Counted from the stretch's first letter, positions 1 to 8,917 are shown. The stretch is 64,000 bases of DNA from Nitrospirota bacterium (GCA_023476565.1 JAMCVZ010000014.1:30972-94971), one strand, 5' to 3'. Notes: generated by a model not told the origin, from the sequence alone. A program made the numbers and translations.

Positions 1-106
1 CCTCGAATTTCCAAAAGAGAAATGAAATTACAACAGGTATTGCATTCTGTACCGAAAAGACCGTCACCACCCCAATGATGATAAACACGATTATTAATGT
101 GATCAT
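1..106 (-). CDS. LapA-domain membrane protein, partial (N-terminus only)
   Basis: A 35-codon start of a gene that runs off the left edge. It begins at ATG 104-106 with a purine-rich ribosome site (AAAGGGGGAG) just upstream. The peptide starts MITLIIVFIIGVVTVFSVQN and continues into ...PVVISFLFWKFE. A first membrane helix followed by a 'QN-x-PV-x-xxFLFW-x-E' stretch is the hallmark of the LapA/DUF1049 family (lipopolysaccharide assembly protein A-like inner-membrane proteins). Only the first helix is present here. The family call rests on this short match and is moderately secure; function in this organism is unknown. Confidence 0.6.
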   Translation of the reverse strand, partial: MITLIIVFIIIGVVTVFSVQNAIPVVISFLFWKFE

Positions 107-229
107 TTTCTCCCCCTTTGCTGTTTTTCAAACTCCACCCTTTCCTCAGCGATAAATGAGCAAAGGATCGGGGGGTACAATAAGTTGAAAGCCCGAATAT
201 CCGGAATTATGCAGGAGTCAATAATTGAA

Positions 230-1762
230 TCAACGGCATTGAATTTCTCCTTTTCTTTTCTCCCTTCCACCTTCAACAAGGCGTTTCTCAAAGACCTTTC
301 GAAAATGGAAACCGTAGATCGAGAGGGTGACGGCCTGAGAAAAGAGGCTGGGACGCCTGAAAATGGTCCAGAACAGCAGTCTCCAATAATGAACCCGTTC
401 TTTTCCAATGACCCCGAGGACGACGACGGACCTGAAGAACGCGCCCAGGTAGTTGGGCCGCAACCGAAAGGCCTTCTTTTTTTTCTTGGGGGCGATATAT
501 CCCCTCAGGAATGTCCTGACCCTTTCATAGTAGTGCCTCGGCGAATACAGGGTGCTGAGGACCTTTTTATAGCCGCTGATCAGCAGGTCATAGTCCATCC
601 TCGGGATAAAATTGGTCCCGAAATCCGTATTGTTCCCCGAGGTCTCTTTCAGCAGCCGCTGCTCCTTTTTGAGTCTTTCGTAGAGCTGCGTGCGCGGGAG
701 GGCGATGAGGATGCCTACCATAGCGGTGACAACCCCGCTCGCCTGGATGAACCTGATCTGGGTGTCGAAAATCGTAAGGGGGTCATTGTCAAAGCCGACG
801 ATGAATCCTCCCTGCACCTCGAGGCCTGACTTCTGGATATTCCTGACGCTTGCGAGGAGATCGCGGTTCTTGTTCTGGAATTTGCTGCATTCCGCAAGGC
901 TCTGCTCGTGCGGGGTCTCGATGCCGATGAAGACGACATCGAATCCCGCCCTTACCATCAACTGCATCAGATCTTTATGATCGGACAGTTCTATGGATGC
1001 CTGCGTATTAAAGGAGAAGGGATGCCTTCTCCTCTCCATCCATTCGATGATGACAGGGAGGATCTCCTCCTTCAGCTTTTTCTTGTTCCCGATAAAATTG
1101 TCGTCAACAAAGAAGACCTGGCCCCTGAACCCTGACGCGTAAACACTCTCGAGCTCCCTGATAAGCTGGTCTTTATCTTTTGTGCGCGGCGTGCGACCGC
1201 AGAGAAGGGTAATGTCGCAAAACTCGCAGTTGAAGGGGCAGCCCCGGGAATACTGGATATTGATTGAGGCGTAGCGCTTCATATTGATAAGCCCCCAGAG
1301 CGGGATGGGTGTCTTGCGTATATCCGCCCACTGATCGGTCGTATAGAAATGGCCTGCATTGCCATTCCGGAAATCCTCCAGGAACCGGGGCAGGGTGATT
1401 TCGGCCTCGTTCAGCACCAGATGGTCTACATCCTGGAACGCCTCATATTCGGTCGTGAAAAGAGGACCTCCGGCGACAATCCTGACATCGGCCGCCTTGC
1501 ATCTGGCGATCACTTCTTTCACTGATTCTTTCTGGACAGACATCGCGCTCACAAAGACGAGATCAGCCCACTTCAGGTCGTTGTCATCCAGGCTTTCCAC
1601 GTTCATGTCGACCAGTTTTTTCTCCCACTCTTCAGGAAGCATCGCTGCAATGGTCAACAATCCGAGGGGTGGACTGCTCGCCTTCCTGTGAATGAATTTC
1701 AGGGCATACCTGAAACTCCAGAAGGTATCCGGGAATTCAGGATAAATGAGGAGTGCTTTCAC
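230..1762 (-). CDS. B12-binding domain radical SAM protein (DUF4070 type)
   Basis: 510 aa. The first ~140 residues form a cobalamin-binding Rossmann-like domain (start MKALLIYPEFPDTFW, later PPLGLLTIAAMLP). The radical SAM core follows, with the [4Fe-4S] motif RGCPFNCEFCDI near residue 175-186. The C-terminal third (residues ~290-500) is basic and matches the DUF4070 region seen behind such domains. Members of this group carry out radical methylations or rearrangements, often on lipids or secondary metabolites, but the substrate cannot be read from sequence. It stands alone; the nearest upstream genes are two-component remnants. Start is ATG 1760-1762, with AAAGGAGA upstream. Confidence 0.85.
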   Translation of the reverse strand: MKALLIYPEFPDTFWSFRYALKFIHRKASSPPLGLLTIAAMLPEEWEKKLVDMNVESLDDNDLKWADLVFVSAMSVQKESVKEVIARCKAADVRIVAGGPLFTTEYEAFQDVDHLVLNEAEITLPRFLEDFRNGNAGHFYTTDQWADIRKTPIPLWGLINMKRYASINIQYSRGCPFNCEFCDITLLCGRTPRTKDKDQLIRELESVYASGFRGQVFFVDDNFIGNKKKLKEEILPVIIEWMERRRHPFSFNTQASIELSDHKDLMQLMVRAGFDVVFIGIETPHEQSLAECSKFQNKNRDLLASVRNIQKSGLEVQGGFIVGFDNDPLTIFDTQIRFIQASGVVTAMVGILIALPRTQLYERLKKEQRLLKETSGNNTDFGTNFIPRMDYDLLISGYKKVLSTLYSPRHYYERVRTFLRGYIAPKKKKKAFRLRPNYLGAFFRSVVVLGVIGKERVHYWRLLFWTIFRRPSLFSQAVTLSIYGFHFRKVFEKRLVEGGREKRKGEIQCR

Positions 1763-1858
1763 GGATTTCTCCTTTTGATATCGGATATATCCTCTATTTC
1801 AATGATACCACGCATAAGCGCTCTTGAAAACCGCATTCCGACGGGATTCCAGAGGTCC

Positions 1859-1969
1859 TCAATGGATAAATTCCACGGCGACTTCAATACCGAAATGTTC
1901 CGTGAAATTACAGCCAAGCCGCCGAACAACGGAATGATCATCGGCAATGAGCACCTTAATCATGGGCAT
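1859..1969 (-). pseudogene. Remnant of a NarL/LuxR-type response regulator (N-terminus)
   Basis: A 36-codon open frame starts MPMIKVLIADDHSVVRR and stops at TGA 1859-1861. The stretch 'IKVLIADDHSVVR' is the canonical first strand and acidic pocket of NarL-family receiver domains. After about residue 18 the similarity fades, and no DNA-binding domain follows in any frame before the radical SAM gene. It lies just downstream of a truncated NarX-type kinase end (2131-2418), the usual order kinase-then-regulator. I read both as decayed pieces of one two-component system. It is too short for standard ORF listings. Confidence 0.55.
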
Positions 1970-2130
1970 ATCCTAACAGATAGTGAATGTCACAATCTGT
2001 CAGCATAAGAATGATTATACTATCGGTTTTTGTCTTACAGGAAATCCCTGAGAGGAGCATCCTCCCTGCTTTCTATGGGTATAACTACTGTTATTAAGGA
2101 AGCTGCGTCCTTTGAGATTACTTGAGCTCT

Positions 2131-2418
2131 TCATGAATTATCGTGATAGGCCCCGGTGAATTTTTTATCATTGAGCATATTGTTTTTATGAAGAGGAAGA
2201 CTTACAATTACCGAGGTCCCTTTATCAGGAATCCCTTTGATCTCGAACTTGCCGGATAGGCAATGCACTCGTTCTCTTATCCCCATCAGGCCGAAGGTCC
2301 GGGGCTTGGAAATCTGCTTTTGTGTTATCCCTTTGCCGTTATCGCTGAAATTCAAGGTAATCATCCCTTGCTTCCACCGTACGCAACGGTACGCCTCAGT
2401 CGCGCGCCTCGCCGGCAC
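2131..2418 (-). pseudogene. Remnant of a NarX/LuxR-family sensor histidine kinase (ATPase C-terminus)
   Basis: 95 codons from a GTG. Residues ~20-75 carry the end of a HATPase_c domain of the HPK7/NarX type: 'FSDNGKGI' (G1 box), then 'FGLMGIRERV' (G2 box), then 'GTSVIVSLPL'. The dimerisation/phosphoacceptor part and the N-box are missing. The frame is closed by a TGA immediately upstream and the ABC ATPase gene ends seven bases before it. It cannot act as a kinase in this form. Together with the receiver fragment at 1859-1969 it marks a two-component system lost by deletion. Confidence 0.6.
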
Positions 2419-2424
2419 GGCGCA

Positions 2425-3138
2425 TCAACGCTCTCGGTGCGATACCGTATTTATGAACGGAAGCACTGAGCCGCTGCTCATCCTGAGTTGCCGCCCCGCC
2501 TGCCCGGCGAGCTCGGAGCTATGGGTGACCAGAAGAAAAGCGGTCTTCCTCTCCCTGTTCATCCTCTTGAACAATTCGATTACCTCCCGCTCCGTCTCTT
2601 CGTCGAGGTCCCCTGTCGGCTCATCCGCCAGGACGACCTCCGGCCTGTTTATGAAAGCCCGTGCAACGGCAACCCTCCTTTGCTGCCCGCCGGAGAGCTG
2701 GGACGGATATGAATCAGCCTTGTCTGCCAGCCCTACCAAACCGAGGAGTTCCCTCGCATAGCCTTCGACATCTTTACCGTAATTTCCGAAGGTAGTCGGG
2801 AGCATGATATTTTCGAGCGCAGTCAGGGTCGGCACGAGGCTTGAAAACTGGAATATAAAACTGATCTTCCTGTTCCTGAGCTCGGACAGGCTGTCGTCGT
2901 CCATCGACCAGATGTCTTTCCCGTCGATTACAACCGACCCGGAATCCGGCTTTGTCAGGCCCCCGACAAGACTCAAAAGAGTGGTCTTGCCGCTGCCCGA
3001 ATGCCCGATAATCGATACGATCTCCCCCGTGCCCATCGCGAAGCTTACCTTGTCAACCGCCTTTACGGTCTGCCCGCCGATGCCGTATGTTTTCGTAACG
3101 TTCCTGATATCTATCATTATGCCGTCTTTCAGCATCAA
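2425..3138 (-). CDS. ABC transporter ATP-binding protein (MacB/LolD/FtsE-like)
   Basis: 237 aa nucleotide-binding subunit. Walker A is GHSGSGKTTL (~residue 45), the signature is LSGGQQRR, and Walker B is VVLADEP followed by the 'TGDLDEET' D-loop typical of the LolD/MacB branch. Its start overlaps the TPR lipoprotein stop by four bases (ATGA), and the partner permease lies further upstream in the same operon. LolD/MacB ATPases drive periplasmic mechanotransmission (lipoprotein release, toxin or peptide export) rather than import. The exact cargo is not evident. Confidence 0.88.
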   Translation of the reverse strand: MMLKDGIMIDIRNVTKTYGIGGQTVKAVDKVSFAMGTGEIVSIIGHSGSGKTTLLSLVGGLTKPDSGSVVIDGKDIWSMDDDSLSELRNRKISFIFQFSSLVPTLTALENIMLPTTFGNYGKDVEGYARELLGLVGLADKADSYPSQLSGGQQRRVAVARAFINRPEVVLADEPTGDLDEETEREVIELFKRMNRERKTAFLLVTHSSELAGQAGRQLRMSSGSVLPFINTVSHRER

Positions 3139-3812
3139 GGGCCCCCTTTGATCTCTTCCATGAGGGCCCCGGCAATACCGCTGTCGATGTCCTTCAAAGA
3201 TTCATACTGCTGCAACGCGGCCTTTTTATTTCCCGTCTTTATATAGGCAAACCCCAGGTTGTATCTCGCCGCCGCATATCCGGGGCGCAATTTTATCGCC
3301 TTTTTAAGGACGCCTATCTCCGCGTCCGTCCTGTTAAGCCTTCCATAGGCGACCCCCAGGTTATTGTAGGCAGGCGCATGTCCGGGCATATACTTGATCG
3401 CCTTTTTAAATGCGCCTACGGCCTCCGCGGGTTTGTTGAGACGGTCATACGCAGTGCCGATTTTAAAATACACATATCCCGTACCGGTTTTAAGCTCCGT
3501 CACTTTTTTATACGCTTCTATGGCCTCGGTATATTGGCCGTTGCGGTCATACAAATCGGCAAGATGATACCACGCGTCCGCATCCCCGGGATTTTCCTGA
3601 AGCCTTTTTTTTGTCTCAAGGAAAACCGAATCGGTCGAATACGGATTTACTGCCTGACCTGCCTTCCTCCCGGGCGGAGAGCTGTCTTTCCCGCATGAGC
3701 CAAGCGCTGATATCATGAGGGTCAGCATTACCAGGATGGATAATCCCCGCAGATACCTTTGTCCCCTCTCCTTTGCCTTTTCATTACTGCAATATTTAAA
3801 GGCTTCCATCAA
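3135..3812 (-). CDS. TPR-repeat lipoprotein of the ABC operon
   Basis: 225 aa. A hydrophobic stretch ends in a lipobox (ISALGSC, cysteine near residue 40), so it is probably a lipoprotein facing the periplasm. From residue ~70 there are at least four tetratricopeptide repeats (for example 'DADAWYHLADLYDRNGQYTEAIEAYKK' spread over residues 76-104, then similar 34-residue units), a protein-protein interaction scaffold. It is sandwiched between the permease (immediately adjacent, 3813) and the ATPase (4-bp overlap). A periplasmic partner of the MacB-like transporter is therefore likely. Confidence 0.8.
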   Translation of the reverse strand: MMEAFKYCSNEKAKERGQRYLRGLSILVMLTLMISALGSCGKDSSPPGRKAGQAVNPYSTDSVFLETKKRLQENPGDADAWYHLADLYDRNGQYTEAIEAYKKVTELKTGTGYVYFKIGTAYDRLNKPAEAVGAFKKAIKYMPGHAPAYNNLGVAYGRLNRTDAEIGVLKKAIKLRPGYAAARYNLGFAYIKTGNKKAALQQYESLKDIDSGIAGALMEEIKGGP

Positions 3813-5021
3813 TCACTCCCCCTTCCTGATGGCCGCGTACGGTTCCATTGTGCTTGCGGAGATTGCGGGGAGCAAGGATGAAAGGAGCCCGGTTATCATT
3901 GCGAATACCAGCGCACCCGCCGTCAGTTCAGCAAGCACAGTTGCGGACGGCACAAGGTAAGGGAGTTTAAGGCTGCTGAGGATAGGCCCCTTGAACGCGA
4001 GCAGGAGGACGGACCCGCCTGCCAATCCGGCTATGCCGCCTGCCGCGGAAATAATGACGGCCTCAGTAATGATAAGCCTGAAAATATACCCCCTCTTCGC
4101 GCCCATTGCCCTTAACAGGCCGAGTTCCCGCTGGCGCTCGTTCACCATCATCGAAAACGCAAAGCCCATCATGAGGAGGGCCAGTATCCATAGGACGGCG
4201 CTGACCGCAAGTATCCCTTTCAACAGGCCGCCCAATTGTTTCCTTACCGTATTGATGATTTCATCCGAGGCTATCGCTTTAATGCCCTCGATGTCGTGCT
4301 CCAGTCTTATGGCAACCCTGTCGGGAGTATAGCCGTCCTGCACGCGAACAAGCACCGCCGATATTCTGCTCCTGTCCAGATCGATCGGCTGCATTGAATT
4401 CGCTTTTGAGTTTGCGGCCATGGTATAGGCCGCATCCATAGTCATAAAGGCCGACCGGTCGAAAAATTTCATTCCCGTCGGTTCCATGGTCCCTATCACC
4501 TTGAAAGGCGTTCCGAAAAACGGCACCGTGTCGCCGGTGATGAGAGGCACCTCCCTGCCCGTGATTATCTCATCGCCGGACAGCGGTTTTTTCAGGTTTT
4601 TCTCAAGCCACGGGGCAATCGTAAAATCGGTTGCCGGTTCGAATGCTATAAGAAAAACATCCACGCTGTAGCAGCAGGTAAAAGACGCAGGTTTGATGAA
4701 GAGCTGGGGGGACGCCTGCTTCACCCCCTCGACCCGCTTCACCTTTTCATAAACCGCCCTGTCCATATAAAAGCTTGTCGGCTCCCCGGCAAGCAATGCG
4801 GTACGGGCTTCGGAGACGTATTTCTCAGGGACGACCAGCACATCTGCGCCGAGCCTGTACGTGCCGATCTTCAAGGCATTCCGCATGCTGGATATGAAAA
4901 GGGTCGCGGAAAACAGTGTGCCGGTCACCACGGTGACAGCCAGGAAAAGCAGCGCTGTTCTTATAATCTTCCTTCTGAGGTTTTTTACTGCGATCGAGAA
5001 TGTGTTTAATCCTGTCTTCAT
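3813..5021 (-). CDS. FtsX/MacB-family ABC transporter permease
   Basis: 402 aa. An N-terminal membrane helix (residues ~22-45) is followed by a ~220-residue periplasmic domain and three C-terminal helices (~260-400), the MacB_PCD plus FtsX layout. The loop 'NERQRELGLLRAMGAKRGYI' (residues ~294-312) is the coupling-helix motif of this family. A short 'FTCCYSVDVF' cysteine pair sits in the periplasmic domain. It is the first gene of the operon permease - TPR lipoprotein - ATPase, and a hairpin upstream (5054-5079) separates it from the previous gene. Confidence 0.85.
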   Translation of the reverse strand: MKTGLNTFSIAVKNLRRKIIRTALLFLAVTVVTGTLFSATLFISSMRNALKIGTYRLGADVLVVPEKYVSEARTALLAGEPTSFYMDRAVYEKVKRVEGVKQASPQLFIKPASFTCCYSVDVFLIAFEPATDFTIAPWLEKNLKKPLSGDEIITGREVPLITGDTVPFFGTPFKVIGTMEPTGMKFFDRSAFMTMDAAYTMAANSKANSMQPIDLDRSRISAVLVRVQDGYTPDRVAIRLEHDIEGIKAIASDEIINTVRKQLGGLLKGILAVSAVLWILALLMMGFAFSMMVNERQRELGLLRAMGAKRGYIFRLIITEAVIISAAGGIAGLAGGSVLLLAFKGPILSSLKLPYLVPSATVLAELTAGALVFAMITGLLSSLLPAISASTMEPYAAIRKGE

Positions 5022-5053
5022 TGGGTCTTCAGAACGATATCGCTTTAGAAAGA

Positions 5054-5079
5054 GAGGGGGCAGATAAATCCGCCCCCTC
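5054..5079 (-). terminator. Hairpin downstream of the haem beta-propeller gene
   Basis: Arms 5054-5061 and 5072-5079 (GAGGGGGC/GCCCCCTC) are perfectly complementary with a 10-nt loop. On the minus strand the hairpin is followed by a pyrimidine-rich TCTCTTTCT rather than a pure T-run. It lies between the stop of the 5108 gene and the start of the ABC operon, so a terminator is the likely role. Confidence 0.55.
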
Positions 5080-5107
5080 CTGATCAGGGAAAATCATCAG
5101 TGCGCAC

Positions 5108-6224
5108 CTATTTGCCGGGATGCCAGTCTATCTCGATGCCGCACAGCAGCGGCGAGCCCTTGTCGACTTTGACCTGTACTCCCGCAGCCTTATGGCATTC
5201 GGCACATGCAGATACCTTTCTCACGATAGAGTAGTTTTTCATATCCATGATGTTTAACGCGCTGTCATCACCGTACGTCCTCGAGGAAAGGAACGCATAC
5301 TTGCCGTCGGCGGTGAATGCGAAGTCATGCGGCCTTACGTTATCGGGCAGGATGATGCGCTTTGTGATCTCGTCCTTGTTCGTATCGATAACGATGACCT
5401 GGCTCTTGTGCGTGCCCGGTTTCAGTCCCGGATCAAACTCGTTCGGAGCGCTCACCCAGAGTTCCTTTCCATCCGGGGTCATTCTTGCCTGATGGATGAA
5501 GGTCATTTCCGGGCTTGTTATCTCTTTTATTTTCTTCTTGGTCTTCCAGTCATAAACGTAGACTGTTCCCGTCGGCATATCTGTGATGTAAGCCTTTTTA
5601 TTGTTTTTGGTCCACTGGATGCCGCACACGGCCTTGCCTATGGGCATCTTGTCGACCGTCTTTAATTTTTTCGGGTTCCATACATATACGTTACCGTTGG
5701 CCATGTCCTCAAAATATATATTGCCGTCCGGTCCTACGATAGTGCCGCAGAATTTGTCACCCACCTTGAAGGGACCTTCCTTTTTCCCGGTGGCGAGGTC
5801 GTATTTATAGACATTTCCGGCCAATGGCCAATGTGCCGACAATCATGACCTTCCTGCCTTTCTCGTTGATAAGGGCCTGGCCGTGGGTGCCGCCTGCCTT
5901 CTTTACCTCTTCGAAGTTCATTCCGGCGATCTTGCCTTCCATTTCAGAGCCTGCCTCAGCAAAGACGATCCTGTCCTTTTCAATGTCCGTCGGCGGCTTC
6001 ATTGTCCTCATGTCGATTATTGCCACGTGACCGCCGTGTCCGGCAATGTAGGCAATAGCATTAAAAGCAGGCTCTTTTGCGGGTGTTACTTCCTTTGCTT
6101 CAATGACCTTCTCTTTTCCTGCAGCGCCGGCAGCGGGTATTCCATGATCAGGAGCACCGCTGAACACCAGATAGCCCGCAGCGGCAAGCGCCGTCACCAA
6201 TACAACCATAAACTTTTTCACCAT
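5108..6224 (-). pseudogene. YncE-like beta-propeller with a c-type haem site, frameshifted
   Basis: Two overlapping frames (6224 to ~5822, then ~5822 to 5108) together encode one protein. It has a signal peptide (MVKKFMVVLVTALAAAGYLV; start chosen at 6224 because GGGGAGG lies 8 nt upstream), WD40/YVTN-type repeats ('NGNVYVWNPKKLK', 'TGTVYVYDWKTKK') and a haem motif CAECH near the end. The break is at ATTGGCCGGAAATG. Dropping one base restores 'LAIGGNVYKYDLATGKK', a clear blade. Either the gene carries a one-base insertion or the assembly does. If intact it would be a periplasmic monohaem beta-propeller protein, but its partner is unknown. Confidence 0.72.
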
Positions 6225-6450
6225 TCTTTTCCTCCCCGTTTTTCTGTTTTTGCTTTTCATTTTTCATACTGGATCGCTAAAGCTGCTTACATACTGCAAT
6301 TGCAACCGAACGACTGATTTCCCCTGTCTCCTCACCCCCCTTTAGTTTCAATATACAGTTATAATGATATTCCTAAATATTGCTGTCAACATAAAATTAT
6401 AAGTTTAAGTTGCCCCTGTTTCAACCTGAAACAGGCCGGTTTAAACTACT

Positions 6451-6951
6451 TCAGCAGATGATGAAATTATCAAAGGAAGTCTTATGTGGAGCAAGGACGG
6501 TTTTCAAGGCAAAATGGGGATCAGCATACTCGTCTTTCTTTTTTATCAGCAGCCATTCCTTATCCTTCCCCCTCATTTTTGTCAGCACAAAGATTCCTTT
6601 CAGCGTAATGCCGTGCAGGAGAAACTCGATCTTTCCCGACTCAAGGCCTCCGCCGAGCAGTTTATATGTCCCCCGGTCCCAGATGCGGACAGCGCCCGCA
6701 CCATACTGCCCTTCGGGGATGATCCCCTCAAACGAGCCGTAATCGAGGTGGTGATCTTCGACCATAACGGCGAGTCTTTTGTCGGCAGGATTCATGGATG
6801 GCCCCTTGGGAACAGCCCAAGACTTGAGGACACCTTCCAGCTCAAGCCTGAAATCAAAATGGAGGCGCCTGGCATGATGCTCATGTACAACAAATCCCGG
6901 CATAAAACCAGCATACTGCAATTTCACGCGGAAAGCAATCACGCACAGCAT
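6451..6951 (-). CDS. Stand-alone LigD-type 3'-phosphoesterase
   Basis: Up to 166 aa; the second methionine (ATG 6903, MPGFVVHEHHARRLHFDF) aligns best with the usual domain start, and neither start has a convincing ribosome site. The conserved blocks are present: HHARRLHFDFRLELEG, 'SWAVPKGPS', 'VEDHHLDYGSFEG' and 'IPEGQYGAGAV'. This domain trims 3' ends (ribonucleotide and phosphate removal) and is normally the N-terminal module of the NHEJ ligase LigD. Here there is no polymerase, ligase or Ku gene nearby, so it may act in general 3'-end repair. The leading ~30 residues of most stand-alone homologues appear to be missing. Confidence 0.8.
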   Translation of the reverse strand: MLCVIAFRVKLQYAGFMPGFVVHEHHARRLHFDFRLELEGVLKSWAVPKGPSMNPADKRLAVMVEDHHLDYGSFEGIIPEGQYGAGAVRIWDRGTYKLLGGGLESGKIEFLLHGITLKGIFVLTKMRGKDKEWLLIKKKDEYADPHFALKTVLAPHKTSFDNFIIC

Positions 6952-7081
6952 TAAGATATCCGGCAGCCGGTTATGACCGCATCGTGGTGGAGCTCCGGGA
7001 CCCTTCCAACCTCTGCATTAGATTTTTATTATTTATTTTCAATGCATTTTAAATCTTTCTGTTTCAAAGTTTAGAAAGTTA

Positions 7082-7112
7082 TTGACAATGTTTCATATAA
7101 TCGTATATAAAT
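7082..7112 (+). promoter_or_regulatory. Sigma-70-type promoter and probable ArsR operator
   Basis: TTGACA at 7082-7087 is followed by TATATA/ATATAA around 7104-7110 (16-17 bp spacing). A small dyad, TATA-ATCG-TATA (7096-7107), overlaps the -10 region, where an ArsR dimer would block polymerase. The predicted transcript start falls at or beyond the first ATG (7113), so the message is nearly leaderless or the gene starts at the second ATG (7119). Confidence 0.55.
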
Positions 7113-7547
7113 ATGTTTATGAAAGTATTTCTGGAAACCATCAAGGTGCTCTCCGATGAGTCGAGGCTCAGGATATTGATGCTCCTTACGAAGAAGGAGC
7201 TCTGTGTCTGCCAGATCATGGGGGTGCTGAATATGTCCCAGCCCCTTGTATCAAGGAACCTCTCCCTGCTTTCAAGGGCGGGCTTTCTCAAGGACAGGCG
7301 GGAGGGAAAGCTTATGTTCTATGCGATAAGAAAAAATCTCCCGAAAAAGCACCTGATGCTTTTGTCCCTATTAAATGAGCTCTTGAAAAATGATAAGATT
7401 TTCTTAAAGGATCTTGCATCATTGAGGGACTGCGAGGACTTTCAAAAGCAGACCGGCACGTGCGATATGGAAACGCTCAAGGCGTTTATAAATCGCAAAA
7501 AGGGGAGGAACCGGTACAAACATTCGGGAGACAGGAGGCTGATATGA
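7113..7547 (+). CDS. ArsR/SmtB-family metal-responsive repressor
   Basis: 144 aa (142 if the second ATG is used). A winged-helix domain covers residues ~5-85: 'VLSDESRLRILMLL', then 'ELCVCQIMGVLNMSQPLVSRNL' carrying the CVC metal/metalloid sensor cysteines of the ArsR type (helix alpha3), then 'LKDRREGKLMFYAI'. Two further cysteines lie in the C-terminal tail (RDCEDF, GTCDM). Its stop overlaps the ATG of the TolC-like gene (ATGA), so it is the first gene of the RND efflux operon and probably represses it until thiophilic metal binds. Confidence 0.87.
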   Translation: MFMKVFLETIKVLSDESRLRILMLLTKKELCVCQIMGVLNMSQPLVSRNLSLLSRAGFLKDRREGKLMFYAIRKNLPKKHLMLLSLLNELLKNDKIFLKDLASLRDCEDFQKQTGTCDMETLKAFINRKKGRNRYKHSGDRRLI

Positions 7548-8917
7548 TCAGGCACATAAAGGGAAGCCTACGGGCGTATTCATTTTTTATCCTCTCTGCC
7601 GGCTTGCTGCTTGTGCTGCCCGTTACCGGAGCAGGACGCGTGCATGCCGCCGAAAAACAGCTCCATCTTACCGAAGCGGTAAGGCTCGCCCTTGAAAACA
7701 ATTATGAGGTAAAAGCATCCGGATACTCTCTTGAGGCGGGAAAAGAGGATATAGGAATAGCGCGGAGCTTCCTGCTGCCCAGGATCACCTTTGAGGAAAG
7801 GTTCATGAGAACGGATAACCCGACGTATGCGTTTATGGCAAAGCTCAATCAGGAGCGGTTCACCTCATCGGACTTCGCGATAAATTCACTCAATAACCCG
7901 AACCCCGTAAATGATTTCCGGACATCCCTCTCGTTCGAGCAGCCCATATTCGCACGGAAAGCGAATATAGGGTTGAAAATGGCTAAAACGGAATACTCGG
8001 CGCAGAACGAGAATTACGTGAGGAAAAAAGAAGAGATCGCCGTAAAAGTGGTGAGGGCCTATCTCGCGGTGCTCACGGCAAAAGAGTTTGCAGGCATCGC
8101 TGAAAAAGCGCTTGAGGACAGCAGGGAGCACCTGCGCATAGCCGATTTGAGATATAAATCAGGGTTGGGCCTTTATTCCGATACGCTGAGGGCATCCACT
8201 TCCGTTACCGAGGCGGAGCAGAAGCGTGTAAGCGCACGGAAAAACCTCAGCATTGCCAAGAGGGCGCTGGCCCTTCTGCTCGGCGAGACTGAATCCGTCG
8301 ACGCCGCAGACGGGCGCCTCGAAATCCCGGTGCTGGGAATAGATTATTACAACAACGAGGCCCTGTCGAGAAGGGACATCAAATCCCTCGAAACAAGACA
8401 TGAGAACGCGCAAAACAGCATAAAGCTCGCGGAAGCAGGATATCTGCCCACCGTCGGCATAGGGGGCTCCTACCAATTGAATGACCACAGGAGGCCGGGC
8501 TCGGAGGGAGACAGTTGGCAGCTCACGGCCTTTCTCAGATGGGAGCTCTTCGATGGAACCAAACGGGAGCACGAAAGGGCAAAGGCAAAGCTTAAGGCAG
8601 CCGAGGCCGGAGAGGGGCTGAAAGGCTTGAAAAATGCGGTATCCTTCAAGGTTTACGAGGCATACCTGAGTGCGGATGAGGCAAAGAAAAACGCGGAGCT
8701 TTCGGCCTCGGCGCTGAAGACCGCCGAGGAAGGCAGGAGGCTGGTAAAAGTGCGGTACGAAAATTCCCTGTCCCCCCTTATCGATCTCATAGACGCACAG
8801 GTAAGCCTGGACCATGCGCGGGCAACCCTGGCAGCGCGGGAAAATGAATACAGGAGCGCTATAGCCGATCTCAGTTATGAAAGCGGGACAATTTTAAAAG
8901 ATCTGAAAATCGAATGA
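7544..8917 (+). CDS. TolC-family outer-membrane efflux channel
   Basis: 457 aa. Start is ATG 7544, which overlaps the arsR-type stop and has AGGAGG upstream; a longer in-frame reading from 7460 is not credible. The signal peptide ends near VHA-AEKQ. Two internally repeated OEP domains follow (residues ~45-230 and ~250-450), rich in long helices ('LRIADLRYKSGLGLYSDTL', 'VKVRYENSLSPLIDLIDAQ'). It is the outer-membrane duct of the tripartite pump encoded with the adaptor and RND subunit downstream. Confidence 0.9.
   Translation: MIRHIKGSLRAYSFFILSAGLLLVLPVTGAGRVHAAEKQLHLTEAVRLALENNYEVKASGYSLEAGKEDIGIARSFLLPRITFEERFMRTDNPTYAFMAKLNQERFTSSDFAINSLNNPNPVNDFRTSLSFEQPIFARKANIGLKMAKTEYSAQNENYVRKKEEIAVKVVRAYLAVLTAKEFAGIAEKALEDSREHLRIADLRYKSGLGLYSDTLRASTSVTEAEQKRVSARKNLSIAKRALALLLGETESVDAADGRLEIPVLGIDYYNNEALSRRDIKSLETRHENAQNSIKLAEAGYLPTVGIGGSYQLNDHRRPGSEGDSWQLTAFLRWELFDGTKREHERAKAKLKAAEAGEGLKGLKNAVSFKVYEAYLSADEAKKNAELSASALKTAEEGRRLVKVRYENSLSPLIDLIDAQVSLDHARATLAARENEYRSAIADLSYESGTILKDLKIE

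Noticed and set aside
7460..7543. Upstream extension of the TolC-family frame
   Set aside because: It overlaps the ArsR-type gene by 28 codons and lacks a signal peptide at its start; ATG 7544 has AGGAGG and begins directly with the signal sequence.
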